DNA of 64,000 bases, taken from the NCBI RefSeq assembly GCF_040276085.1, contig NZ_JBELOK010000003.1, forward strand, positions 124,001 to 188,000, in the 5' to 3' direction. A model generated the notes under the pieces. That model worked only from the letters and a program-made list of their open reading frames with translations, had not been told where the DNA came from and searched no databases. This DNA comes from Castellaniella sp040276085 (GTDB lineage: Bacteria; Pseudomonadota; Gammaproteobacteria; Burkholderiales; Burkholderiaceae_B). Positions 1-8,805 of this stretch are shown here, in pieces; within the stretch, counting starts at the first letter, position 1; every line of letters begins with the position of its first letter. The translations under genes were made by a program, and so were the position numbers.

Positions 1-224
1 CCGGCCTCGCCTTCGATGTCGAAGATGGTAGCCACGGGCACGCCGCAGCGCCCGATGATGGCGTGGTCAAGATCGACAAACTGGCGGTTGAGGGCCACGG
101 CCAGCTGGCGGCCAATGGTGGTTTTGCCCACTCCCATCATGCCCACCAGAAAAATCGGCGAGGCCAGGCAGGGCGCCACCTTTGGGGCAACTCGGGCATC
201 GGTGGGCGGGGTTTCTGACAGCAT
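1..224 (-). CDS. aroK: Shikimate kinase, N-terminal part (cut by window start)
   Basis: Read on the minus strand from an ATG at 224, the first 74 codons give a leader of about 22 residues followed by FLVGMMGVGKTTIGRQLA, the P-loop region of shikimate kinases, and then FVDLDHAI, with the conserved Asp that binds shikimate. Shikimate kinase phosphorylates shikimate at the 3-hydroxyl in the chorismate pathway in the cytoplasm. The C-terminal half lies outside the window. The gene is divergent from mrcA, an arrangement common in Betaproteobacteria. No strong ribosome binding site is visible before the ATG, so the exact start is less certain than the identity. Confidence 0.9.
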   Translation of the reverse strand, partial: MLSETPPTDARVAPKVAPCLASPIFLVGMMGVGKTTIGRQLAVALNRQFVDLDHAIIGRCGVPVATIFDIEGEA

Positions 225-402
225 ACGCAACAGGTGTACAAATGGTTTACGTGTATTATCGCATTGGCTGGCCCACTCATTTTTCCAGCGGCCTTTCAGG
301 CCCCTTTACAGGCGGGCTCGCCCCCTATTTAGCAGCATCCAGTTACATACACCTCGCATCGCGTCCCTGGCGGCCCCCTGCCAGGGCTTACAATCGCCCC
401 TG

Positions 403-2850
403 ATGAGAACCACCAAAACCACCTCCAAGCAAAAGGCGCCTGCCCGCTCCTGGCTTTCGCGCCTGATCCTGAAGGCGTTCGTGCTCTGCGCCGGCCTGGG
501 CATCTGTGGCGCACTCTTGCTGACACTGGCGCTGGCACTGGCCTGGCCCAATCTGCCCGACCTCCACGCGATGACCGACTACCGGCCACGCGTGCCGCTG
601 CGCATCTACACGGCCGATCACGTGCTGATTGGCGAGTTTGGCGAAGAACGCCGCAATGTACTGCGCTTCAACGAGATTCCGGACGTCATGAAATCGGCCA
701 TCCTGGCCGCAGAAGACGACCGCTTCTACCAGCATGGCGGCATCGACTGGGCGGGCGTGCTGCGTGCGGCCATCGCCAACGTGGTGCACATGTCCAAGAC
801 ACAGGGCGCCAGCACCATCACCATGCAGGTAGCGCGCAATTTTTATCTGTCCTCCGAAAAAACCTACACACGCAAGTTCTACGAGCTTCTGCTCACGTTC
901 AAGATCGAAGCCACGCTCAGCAAAGACCAGATTCTGGATCTGTACATGAACCAGATCTTCCTGGGACACCGGGCCTATGGTTTTGCCGCGGCCAGCCGCA
1001 CGTATTTTGGCAAGCAACTGGCCGACATCACGCCGGCCGAGGCCGCAATGCTGGCTGGCATCCCCAAGGCGCCGTCGCGGTTTAACCCGATTGCCAATTT
1101 TGATCGGGCCAAGTCGCGCCAGGCCTATGTGCTGGGCCGGATGCACGAGCTTGGCTACCTGAACGACGCCGAGTACGAGAAGGCCAAGGCGCAAGAGATC
1201 GTGATCCAATCGGCTGCCGGCACTCCCACCGGGCGCTACGCAGTGCACGGCGAATACCCGGCCGAACTGGCCCGCCAGCTGCTGTACGGCGTGTATCAGG
1301 ACGACATCTATTCACGCGGCTTCAATATCTACACCACGATCAATTCGGTGGATCAGGAAGCCGCTTACCAATCGCTGCGTGACGGCGTGCTGGATTACAC
1401 GCGGCGCGCCTACTACCCTGGCCCCGAAGAAACCATCGATTTGCCTGAAGGCATCGAGAACCAGCCCGAGGCCTTTAACGAAATCCTGGACACCGTCCAG
1501 GAAAAATACCCGGACAACGGCGATCTCCTCACCGGCATCGTGCTTTCGGCCAGCCCTACCGAAATCAAAGTGGCACGCAGCCCCAAGCAGATCATCACCA
1601 TCACCGACAAAAGCGCTTTGCGGGTGGTGGCCCGCGGCCTGGGGCCCAAAGCCAAAGACTCAGTGCGCATCTCACGCGGATCTGTGGTGTATGTGCACAA
1701 GCAGGATAACGATGTCTGGGAGCTTTTAAACAAACCCGGCATTCAGGCGGCACTGGTATCGGTGCGCGCACAAGACGGCGGCATCCTGGCGATGGTGGGC
1801 GGATTTGACTTCGAAGAAGGCAAATTCAACCGCGTCACCCAGGCCTGGCGTCAACCAGGCTCATCCTTCAAACCGTTTATCTACGCCTCGGCACTCGAGC
1901 GCGGCCTAACCCCTGCCACGCAGATCTCCGACGAGCCCTTCTCGCTGACCGCCGAGCAAACCGGCTCCAAGGCCTGGAACCCCAAAAACTACGGCCGGGC
2001 CTACGAGCCCATGCTGACCATGCGCCAGGGTCTGTACAAATCCAAGAACATGGTGTCGATTCGCATCATGCAGGCGGTGGGCCCGCAATACGTGCAGGAT
2101 TACGTCACCCGCTTCGGTTTCGACCGCTCGCGCCAACCCGCGGTGCTGCCGCTGGCACTGGGTGCGGGCAGCGTGACACCACTGCAGCTGGCAGGTGGCT
2201 TTGCCGTCTTTGCCAATGGTGGCTACCGCGTGCCGCCCTATCTTATTGATCACGTCACGGACAGCAGTGGCAAAGTCATCATGCGCGCACGGCCCACCGT
2301 GGCCGGCGATACGCTGGCCCGGGTGATCGACCCTCGCACCGCCTACGTGATGAATGACATGCTGCGCGGCGTGGCCACCTATGGCACCGGCGCACGCGTA
2401 CACCGCGAACTGAAACGCAACGATATCGGCGGCAAGACCGGCACCACCAATGATTCTCAGGACGCGTGGTTTGCCGGGTTCACGCCCAAGCAGGTGGCCG
2501 TGGCCTGGATGGGCTTCGACCAGCCCAAATCGATGGGCCAGGGCGAAACCGGCGGCGGCGCAGCACTACCCATCTGGGTGGGCTATATGCGCACCGCCCT
2601 GAAAGGCCAACCCGAGATCCCTCCTGGCCCCATGCCCAGCGGCCTATCACGCATCAACGGTGATTTTTATTTCTCCGAATACCCCCCCGGGGTGGCCATC
2701 GCACGCGTCGGCCTGCCCGCTCCTGGCGATCCGCTTTCCGGAAGCCCATCCGACAGCGGCCAGGACGGCATCGGTGCCCTGCTGGATCAACTCCACAGCC
2801 GCAGCGACAACGAAGCGGCTGTGCCCCAACCTGTCCGAGTGCCCTTTTAA
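403..2850 (+). CDS. mrcA: Penicillin-binding protein 1A (bifunctional transglycosylase/transpeptidase)
   Basis: Class A PBP of 815 residues that polymerises lipid II and cross-links peptidoglycan in the periplasm. A single membrane anchor lies near residues 20-45. The glycosyltransferase domain carries the EDDRFYQHGG motif with its catalytic Glu near residue 104. The transpeptidase domain carries SSFK (nucleophile near Ser487), SKN and KTGTT (near residue 678). The reading frame stays open upstream to position 16, but that stretch is antisense to aroK and has no family similarity, so the ATG at 403 just before the basic N-terminus and anchor was chosen. Its stop overlaps the lptM start by one base, suggesting translational coupling. 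Confidence 0.95.
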   Translation: MRTTKTTSKQKAPARSWLSRLILKAFVLCAGLGICGALLLTLALALAWPNLPDLHAMTDYRPRVPLRIYTADHVLIGEFGEERRNVLRFNEIPDVMKSAILAAEDDRFYQHGGIDWAGVLRAAIANVVHMSKTQGASTITMQVARNFYLSSEKTYTRKFYELLLTFKIEATLSKDQILDLYMNQIFLGHRAYGFAAASRTYFGKQLADITPAEAAMLAGIPKAPSRFNPIANFDRAKSRQAYVLGRMHELGYLNDAEYEKAKAQEIVIQSAAGTPTGRYAVHGEYPAELARQLLYGVYQDDIYSRGFNIYTTINSVDQEAAYQSLRDGVLDYTRRAYYPGPEETIDLPEGIENQPEAFNEILDTVQEKYPDNGDLLTGIVLSASPTEIKVARSPKQIITITDKSALRVVARGLGPKAKDSVRISRGSVVYVHKQDNDVWELLNKPGIQAALVSVRAQDGGILAMVGGFDFEEGKFNRVTQAWRQPGSSFKPFIYASALERGLTPATQISDEPFSLTAEQTGSKAWNPKNYGRAYEPMLTMRQGLYKSKNMVSIRIMQAVGPQYVQDYVTRFGFDRSRQPAVLPLALGAGSVTPLQLAGGFAVFANGGYRVPPYLIDHVTDSSGKVIMRARPTVAGDTLARVIDPRTAYVMNDMLRGVATYGTGARVHRELKRNDIGGKTGTTNDSQDAWFAGFTPKQVAVAWMGFDQPKSMGQGETGGGAALPIWVGYMRTALKGQPEIPPGPMPSGLSRINGDFYFSEYPPGVAIARVGLPAPGDPLSGSPSDSGQDGIGALLDQLHSRSDNEAAVPQPVRVPF

Positions 2851-3053
2851 TGATTAATTGCTCCGTGGCCCGCCTGGCCGCCCGCGTTGCCCCCCTGACA
2901 TTGGCCCTGGGGCTTGTGGGGTGCGGCATGAAAGGCCCGCTGGTGCCGGCAACGCCGCCCCCGCCAGTGGATCCTGTCCTGACCCAGCCGCCGGCCATCA
3001 GCCCGGCTGCGCAGACACCCAATACCACTCCTCTTCCCTCTTCACGCCCCTGA
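2850..3053 (+). CDS. lptM: Small outer-membrane lipoprotein LptM (YifL family)
   Basis: A 67-residue lipoprotein. The signal peptide ends in a lipobox, LVGCGMKGPL, with the acylated Cys near residue 25, followed by the family's GxKGPLxxP motif and a Pro-rich tail. The family is known in Enterobacteria to assist assembly of the LptD/LptE lipopolysaccharide translocon; that role here is inferred from family. The gene starts on the last base of the mrcA stop and lies 8 bp before lysA. The position directly before lysA is the classic context for this family. Confidence 0.85.
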   Translation: MINCSVARLAARVAPLTLALGLVGCGMKGPLVPATPPPPVDPVLTQPPAISPAAQTPNTTPLPSSRP

Positions 3054-3060
3054 ACGTTTC

Positions 3061-4332
3061 ATGACGACTGCCCCTTGCTTTCCTCTGCGGGACGGCATCC
3101 TGCACGCTGAAGACATCCCGCTGACCCAACTGGCCGATCAATACGGCACACCCCTGTACGTATACTCGCGTGCAGCGCTGCGTGCGGCCTGGGCCCGTTA
3201 CGCCAGCGCCATCCAGGGGCGCGACGCACTGGTGTGCTATGGCGTCAAAGCCAACTCCAATCTGGCTGTGCTGCACGAGTTCGCACAACTGGGTTCGGGG
3301 TTTGACATCGTCTCAGGGGGCGAGCTCGAGCGCGTGCTGGCTGCTGGGGCACCGGCCAACCGTATCGTGTTCTCGGGCGTGGGCAAGCAAGCTTGGGAGA
3401 TGCGTGCGGCACTGAACGCCGGCATCAAGTGTTTTAACGTCGAGTCCGTCCCCGAGCTCGAACGCCTGGCCGACATCGCCCAGGAGATGGGCGTGCGCGC
3501 ACCGGTGTCACTGCGCGTGAACCCGGATGTGGATGCCAAGACCCATCCGTATATTTCCACCGGGCTGAAAGACAACAAGTTTGGTATCGATATCCTGCAG
3601 GCGCCGGCGGTGTATCGCCAGGCCAGCCAGCATCCGGCACTGGAAATCGTTGGTGTCGATTGCCATATCGGCTCGCAGATCACCGAGATCAGCCCTTATC
3701 TGGACGCACTGGACAAGCTGCTGCGCCTGATCGATACGCTGGCGGCCGAAGGCATTGGCCTGCGCCACCTGGATCTGGGCGGCGGGCTGGGCATCCGCTA
3801 TACCGACGAAACCCCGCCGCACCCGGCCGACTTGCTGAATCCGGCATTTGAAGCCCTGCACACGCATGGCCTGGATCACTTGCAAGTAATCCTTGAACCT
3901 GGGCGCTCGCTGGTGGGCAATGCCGGGGTGCTGCTGACCCGTGTCGAATACCTGAAACCCACCGAGGCGCGCAATTTTGCCATTGTGGACGCCGCCATGA
4001 ACGATCTCATGCGCCCGGCCCTGTACGAAGCCTGGCACGACGTCATAGAGGTTCAGCCGCGCCGGGGCACCCCCCAAGCCACCTACGATGTGGTGGGGCC
4101 CATCTGCGAAAGCGGCGACTGGCTGGCACGCCAGCGCCCCCTGGCGATCCAGCAAGGAGACTTGCTGGCCATTCTGTCGGCCGGCGCCTATGGGTTTTCG
4201 ATGGCCAGCCAGTACAACACCCGTCCGCGCGCAGCCGAAATCCTGGTTGATGGCCAACAGCACTGGCAGATCCGGCCACGCGAAGCGGTGCGTGATCTTT
4301 TTGCCACAGAACGTATCCCAGAAAACCCGTAA
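3061..4332 (+). CDS. lysA: Diaminopimelate decarboxylase
   Basis: PLP enzyme of 423 residues making L-lysine from meso-diaminopimelate. The PLP lysine is in CYGVKANSN (Lys63). HIGSQI, the glycine-rich DLGGGLGI loop and EPGRSLVGNAG are the expected alanine-racemase-fold elements, and CESGDWLA with the following GAYGFSMASQYN are the C-terminal active-site motifs. Length matches the family. It is the third gene of the mrcA-lptM-lysA run, with only a few bases between genes. Confidence 0.96.
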   Translation: MTTAPCFPLRDGILHAEDIPLTQLADQYGTPLYVYSRAALRAAWARYASAIQGRDALVCYGVKANSNLAVLHEFAQLGSGFDIVSGGELERVLAAGAPANRIVFSGVGKQAWEMRAALNAGIKCFNVESVPELERLADIAQEMGVRAPVSLRVNPDVDAKTHPYISTGLKDNKFGIDILQAPAVYRQASQHPALEIVGVDCHIGSQITEISPYLDALDKLLRLIDTLAAEGIGLRHLDLGGGLGIRYTDETPPHPADLLNPAFEALHTHGLDHLQVILEPGRSLVGNAGVLLTRVEYLKPTEARNFAIVDAAMNDLMRPALYEAWHDVIEVQPRRGTPQATYDVVGPICESGDWLARQRPLAIQQGDLLAILSAGAYGFSMASQYNTRPRAAEILVDGQQHWQIRPREAVRDLFATERIPENP

Positions 4333-4460
4333 GCGCACCAGGACCGAAAACCGGAGACCTGAAAGTACGTTAAAGTTTTGCCACTTACTGTCGTAAATCG
4401 TCAGGGGCTGCAAGTGTCCATTAAGCGTCTTGTGGTTTTTTGTCATCTCTGGCCTGTGGT

Positions 4461-5591
4461 ATGCCCGCACTGAAGGATTCCGTTTCCCTGATCGACCCAT
4501 CCCGGTCTCATCGGCAGGGTAGTGCGCGCGTCTTCCTGGTGTATTTTTTGCTGCCGCTGCTTGCAGGCCTGATCGCAATTGGCTCTGCCTGGCTACTGCC
4601 CGCACATGTACACCCCACCCAGGGCCAGGGCCTGGCCACCCAGTTTGCCCCCGGCCCGTTTGAATCTCCCATCAAGGCAGCGGCAGCCCTGCAATCCTTG
4701 CCTACCCGGCTGTCCAAAAACATCCCGGTTGGCCCTCACTGGCTACTGGCCGAGCTCGACACCCCCTCACAGCCCGACATACCCCCTACGTCAGTGCTGC
4801 TGATACCCACCGCCACCATCACACCACCCGTGTGCTGGCTGTTTAACGGGAATCATCCCGGCCAACTCACCCCGCTGACTTTCCAGCTGGGGATCCTGGG
4901 ATACTCGGCCGGCATGCCTGGCACAACAGCCGCCAATCGGGTGCTGTGCGAAGTGCAGCAATTCATCCCCGGCGCGCTCGCCATCCAGCAGTGGTCTTTA
5001 CCGGCATTTTCAGCGGCCAGCGGACAGCATGCCTATGCCATGGGCATGCTTACCGGCGGCCTGCTGTTGCTTATCGCTTTTATTGCCATCGTATCGATCA
5101 CCACACACGATCACCTGTACGTGCTGTTGGCCGCGTGGATGTTGTGCAATGTGCGCCTGGGCGCGTGGGCACTGGGCTGGGATCACTTCTGGCTTGAGCA
5201 CACCTTGTCTCCCCCCAACCTGATTGCCTCGCGCAACCTGGTGGTGCTGTTTGCCTTTACCCTTACCTGGCTGTTGTTCAGCCGCCTGTTCCGGCACAAT
5301 CTGGGTGCACGCCTTTGCCGCCATCTGCAACTACTGGGGCTGGCGGGGTCAGCGTTGTTGCTGGCAAGCGTTTTGCTGGGTTCCAGCCAGACACTGCAAA
5401 CCACCACCTTTCTTGCAGCCTGGGCCGATAGCGCCCTGGTGGCCACCATCCTGGTCCACGCCCTGTTCCGGGTAACCACACGCACACTGTTTTGGCACAC
5501 GCTGGCCGTGTGCCTGGCTGTGCTGATCATCGTCATTGGCCTGATCCTGCTGGCGCCCTGGGACACATCAACAGCATCGACAGCACGGTAG
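4461..5591 (+). CDS. Membrane-sensor half of a frameshifted GGDEF/EAL protein
   Basis: The product has one N-terminal membrane segment near residues 20-40, a periplasmic domain of about 150 residues, then a block of at least seven hydrophobic segments resembling the 7TMR-DISM layout of membrane-bound signalling proteins. It ends abruptly within a transmembrane helix region at 5591. The next reading frame continues with a further helix and the cytoplasmic signalling domains, so this is probably the N-terminal half of one gene interrupted near 5560. An ATG at 4461 was preferred to a TTG at 4440; neither has a convincing ribosome binding site. The exact sensed signal is unknown. Confidence 0.6.
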   Translation: MPALKDSVSLIDPSRSHRQGSARVFLVYFLLPLLAGLIAIGSAWLLPAHVHPTQGQGLATQFAPGPFESPIKAAAALQSLPTRLSKNIPVGPHWLLAELDTPSQPDIPPTSVLLIPTATITPPVCWLFNGNHPGQLTPLTFQLGILGYSAGMPGTTAANRVLCEVQQFIPGALAIQQWSLPAFSAASGQHAYAMGMLTGGLLLLIAFIAIVSITTHDHLYVLLAAWMLCNVRLGAWALGWDHFWLEHTLSPPNLIASRNLVVLFAFTLTWLLFSRLFRHNLGARLCRHLQLLGLAGSALLLASVLLGSSQTLQTTTFLAAWADSALVATILVHALFRVTTRTLFWHTLAVCLAVLIIVIGLILLAPWDTSTASTAR

Positions 5592-7378
5592 GCGTTGCCC
5601 TGTTTCTGGGCTGCAACCTGCTGGTAGCGCTGGCCACCGCCAACCGCACCCGCGAAGACCGCCAGTTACGGCTGCGGCAGCGCAACGAGCTTATCGTGCA
5701 TGATTCGCTCTCGCCTCTGGGCCTGTTTACGTTAAGCGCAACACGTCACTTCGAGCACCTGAACCCCAATGCACGCCAGATGCTGGCCATCGACGACAGC
5801 CTCCAGGTGCCTGCGCTCAAGTGGCGGGATTACTTCGAAGAGATCGACTGGGTCGAGGTGTCACTGGCCACCGAGCAAGGCCGCGACACCGAAATCCAGC
5901 TGGCTCACCGCAGCAACGGCAACAGCTCGATACGCAGTTTTCTGTTGCGCGCCACGCTGGCGGGCAGCCGTATCGAGGGTTCTTTGCAGGATGTCACCGC
6001 ACGCTCTGAAACCTTGCGCAATCTGCGACTAATGACCGACCACGACGCCCTAACCAACACGCTTAACCGGCGCGGGATAGAGTCTGCCATCGCAGCAGCC
6101 ATCGAAGACCTGCAGCAAAACGGCACGCCCTGCACGATGTCCTACCTTAGCCTGGATCATTTAAAGCGCGTCAACGATCTCTTTGGCCACTCGGCCGGAG
6201 ATCAACTGCTGCAGCTGGCCTGCGACCGCCTGCGATACTCACTGACCGACCAGCAAAAGGTGGGCCGCATCGGCACCGACGAATTCATCATCCTGTTTCC
6301 CAACATGCGGGCACGCGACGCCCGCCTGCTGGCCCAGGATATGGTCGACAGCTTGAACAGCGCGCCGTTTTATGTGGGCGACCGGTCTTTTCAGGTAAAG
6401 AGCGCCATGGGCCTGATCGACCTGAACACCGACATGGACCCCAAAGATGCCTTGGCGGCAGGCACCCGCGCCTGCCGCGACGCCCGCAAGCAGCACCAGG
6501 ATATCGTGCTCTACGAAGAAAACACCGAGGCGCTGTTTGATCACATCAACGAGCTTCGGGTGTTCGAGCAACTCGAGCAAGGCACCCCGCCCGAAGACCT
6601 ATACCTGCTGATGCAGCCCATCGTGTCGCTGCGCCATCCCCTCAAGATGCTCAACTTCGAGGTCTTGCTGCGCGTGCGGCAAAAAAACGGCCATGTCCCG
6701 CAAACCCAGAAGATCATCCAGGCGGCCGAAGACAGCGGCATGATCACCGCCATCGATAAATGGGTGGTGTCGTCCACCCTGGACTGGATGATCAAAAATC
6801 ACGACAAGCTGCATCACACGCAGTTGGTCAATCTGAATCTCAGCGGTGTCTCACTTAACGACGACCGCTTTGTGGATTCGCTCTTCAGCCTGCTTAACCT
6901 GCAACCGCAACTCAGCCGGCGGCTGTGCATCGAGATCACCGAGGGCGTGGCCCTGCAGGATCTTGAGCGTACCCGTCAGTTCATGCGCCGCCTGCAGCGC
7001 ATGGGCGCCCGCGTGGCCCTGGACGATTTTGGCGCAGGCTATACGTCGTTCTCGTACCTCAAAGAACTGCCAGCCGACACCATCAAGATCGATGGCAGCC
7101 TGATCCGCGACATGCTGGGCAGCGAAGCCAACATCGCCATCGTGAACAGCATCGTGGATCTGGCGCACAACCTGGGTATGGAGTGCATTGCCGAGTGGGT
7201 CGAGGACGAACCCACGCTGCGCGCCCTGGCCGAGATGGGCGTGGACTACGTACAGGGCTACATTGTGTCGCCCGCCTGCGAGCCCGCAGAGCTGCTGGCC
7301 CACAAGAACATCCTTACCCTGATCAGCGACCCAGCCACCCGCACCCTGCTCGAAGAAATCAGCGGCCGCCGGTCCTGA
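5492..7378 (+). CDS. GGDEF/EAL cyclic-di-GMP signalling domains (second half of frameshifted gene)
   Basis: The translated frame contains a last membrane helix (near residues 32-50), a PAS-like linker, a GGDEF domain and an EAL domain. The GGDEF signature is GTDEF (near residue 261), so cyclase activity is uncertain. The EAL domain keeps the metal and catalytic motifs: EVL (near residue 390), NLNLSG, EITEG, DDFGAGYTSF with a following conserved Lys (IKIDG), and the EWVED Glu, then QGY. It therefore probably hydrolyses cyclic-di-GMP. The formal start at 5492 (TTG) lies inside the upstream frame and encodes meaningless sequence up to about residue 24. True homology begins near 5561, supporting a -1 frameshift relative to the upstream half. 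Confidence 0.75.
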   Translation: MAHAGRVPGCADHRHWPDPAGALGHINSIDSTVGVALFLGCNLLVALATANRTREDRQLRLRQRNELIVHDSLSPLGLFTLSATRHFEHLNPNARQMLAIDDSLQVPALKWRDYFEEIDWVEVSLATEQGRDTEIQLAHRSNGNSSIRSFLLRATLAGSRIEGSLQDVTARSETLRNLRLMTDHDALTNTLNRRGIESAIAAAIEDLQQNGTPCTMSYLSLDHLKRVNDLFGHSAGDQLLQLACDRLRYSLTDQQKVGRIGTDEFIILFPNMRARDARLLAQDMVDSLNSAPFYVGDRSFQVKSAMGLIDLNTDMDPKDALAAGTRACRDARKQHQDIVLYEENTEALFDHINELRVFEQLEQGTPPEDLYLLMQPIVSLRHPLKMLNFEVLLRVRQKNGHVPQTQKIIQAAEDSGMITAIDKWVVSSTLDWMIKNHDKLHHTQLVNLNLSGVSLNDDRFVDSLFSLLNLQPQLSRRLCIEITEGVALQDLERTRQFMRRLQRMGARVALDDFGAGYTSFSYLKELPADTIKIDGSLIRDMLGSEANIAIVNSIVDLAHNLGMECIAEWVEDEPTLRALAEMGVDYVQGYIVSPACEPAELLAHKNILTLISDPATRTLLEEISGRRS

Positions 7379-7390
7379 TGTTGCCTCTGG

Positions 7391-7426
7391 CAAAGCAAAA
7401 GCGCCCCGAAGGGCGCCTTTGCTTTG
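7391..7426. terminator. Bidirectional intrinsic terminator between convergent genes
   Basis: A 16-base stem with one A/C mismatch (7391-7406 with 7411-7426) and a CGAA loop. It has A-rich and T-rich arms and sits 13 bp after the GGDEF/EAL stop and 18 bp past the ccsB stop, so it can end transcription from both sides. Confidence 0.75.
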
Positions 7427-7443
7427 CTGCAATCCAGAGAAGC

Positions 7444-8805
7444 CTAGAGCTCTCCGTAGGAGTGCAGCCCTGAGAGGAACATATTGACCCCCAGGAAGGC
7501 AAAGCTGGTAACCAGCAGGCCGCTCAGCGCCCAGTAGGCGGCCATGGAGCCGCGCAGGCCTTTCATGAGACGCATGTGCAACCAGGCCGCATAGTTAAGC
7601 CAGACGATGAGCGCCCAGGTTTCTTTGGGATCCCACTGCCAGTAGGTGCCCCAGGCATCCGCCGCCCACAACGCACCCAAAATGGTAGCCACGGTAAAGA
7701 AGGCAAAGCCCACGGCAATGGCGCGATACATGATGTCGTCGAGGAGCTCGAGCGAGGGCAGGCGCTGTGCAATAGGGGCACGGAAAGCCAGGATGGTGCC
7801 CACGATGAGCGCACCCACGCCAAAATACAGCATCCAGGTGGCCGAGAGCTCGCGCGAACCGAAGATGAAGGGCTCGGCGCACAGCACCGCACCCAGCGCA
7901 AACACGGGAATCAATGGCTTCCAGCTACGGGTGTCACCATGGGATTTGACCAGGTAGGCAAAACCCACCATGGCCGCCAGGCTGAAGGTGCCATAACCAA
8001 TAAAGTTGGCCGGCACGTGAAGTTTCATCCACCAGCTTTTAAGCGCAGGCACCAACGGCTGGATCTGATAGGCATCGCGGGTAAACGAATACCACAGCAA
8101 AAACACCACCAGAGAGCTGATGACCAGCAGCACAAAGCCGCCCAGGGCGCGGGTGGCGTAGCGGCGCTCGTAGTAGAGATAAAACAGTGCCGTGATCAGC
8201 GACATCAGCACGAAGACTTCGTAGAGGTTGCTGACCGGGATATGGCCGATGCCGTCGCCCATCAGGTGGCCTTCGCGCCAGCGCACCAGCAGGCCGGTAA
8301 GCCCGAAAAACACGGCACTCCAGGTAAGCACAGTACCCAGCCAGGCGGCTGTCGTGCTGGCAAAACCGATCCAGTAGCACACCGTGGCCAGCACAAACAG
8401 GGCGCACATCCACAAAATGGCCGACTGCGAAGACAGCAAGTACTTGAGCAGGAAGCTGGTGTCGGCACGGGCAAGATCACCCTGCAACAAAGAGCCCGTG
8501 GGGCTATAGAGCCAGATGGCCAGCAGCGCACAGGCGCCGGCCGTGATCATCAGCACCCGCAGGGGGCGCCACAGCCAGCCCAGCCAGCTGAACACCGCCA
8601 CGGCACCAATGAGGATGAGTTTTTCGTAGTAATCCATGAACTGGCCATAGGAGGTGAGGACGTGTGCCGCCCCCACTGCCAGCAACAGGAAAAAGCCAAG
8701 GTCTGTCCAGTTGGGACGACCGCGTCGGCCGCGGTGGTCGCCACTGGTGTTCATGTCTGGTGACCACAGGGCCATCGGTTGCCGGGCTACAGTATCAGTG
8801 CTCAT
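7444..8805 (-). CDS. ccsB: System II cytochrome c biogenesis protein CcsB/ResC (CcsA-type heme handling)
   Basis: Polytopic membrane protein of 453 residues with multiple helices and the tryptophan-rich WWD signature (WGTYWQWDPKETW, near the C-terminus) plus conserved membrane histidines. Together with ResB it moves heme across the inner membrane and attaches it to CXXCH cysteines of periplasmic c-type cytochromes. The ATG at 8805 follows a GGAGA ribosome binding site and overlaps the end of resB by 11 bp. An upstream in-frame ATG at 8847 would extend deep into resB and was rejected. The neighbouring cytochrome c4 gene is a plausible client. Confidence 0.93.
   Translation of the reverse strand: MSTDTVARQPMALWSPDMNTSGDHRGRRGRPNWTDLGFFLLLAVGAAHVLTSYGQFMDYYEKLILIGAVAVFSWLGWLWRPLRVLMITAGACALLAIWLYSPTGSLLQGDLARADTSFLLKYLLSSQSAILWMCALFVLATVCYWIGFASTTAAWLGTVLTWSAVFFGLTGLLVRWREGHLMGDGIGHIPVSNLYEVFVLMSLITALFYLYYERRYATRALGGFVLLVISSLVVFLLWYSFTRDAYQIQPLVPALKSWWMKLHVPANFIGYGTFSLAAMVGFAYLVKSHGDTRSWKPLIPVFALGAVLCAEPFIFGSRELSATWMLYFGVGALIVGTILAFRAPIAQRLPSLELLDDIMYRAIAVGFAFFTVATILGALWAADAWGTYWQWDPKETWALIVWLNYAAWLHMRLMKGLRGSMAAYWALSGLLVTSFAFLGVNMFLSGLHSYGEL

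Noticed and set aside
16..402. In-frame N-terminal extension of mrcA upstream of 403
   Set aside because: It is antisense to aroK up to 224, contains no PBP-like sequence, and the ATG at 403 directly precedes the basic membrane anchor.
7576..8763. 395-codon open frame on the plus strand opposite ccsB
   Set aside because: Shadow of a clear multi-helix CcsB gene; its translation is Gln/His/Gly-rich low-quality sequence with no domain.
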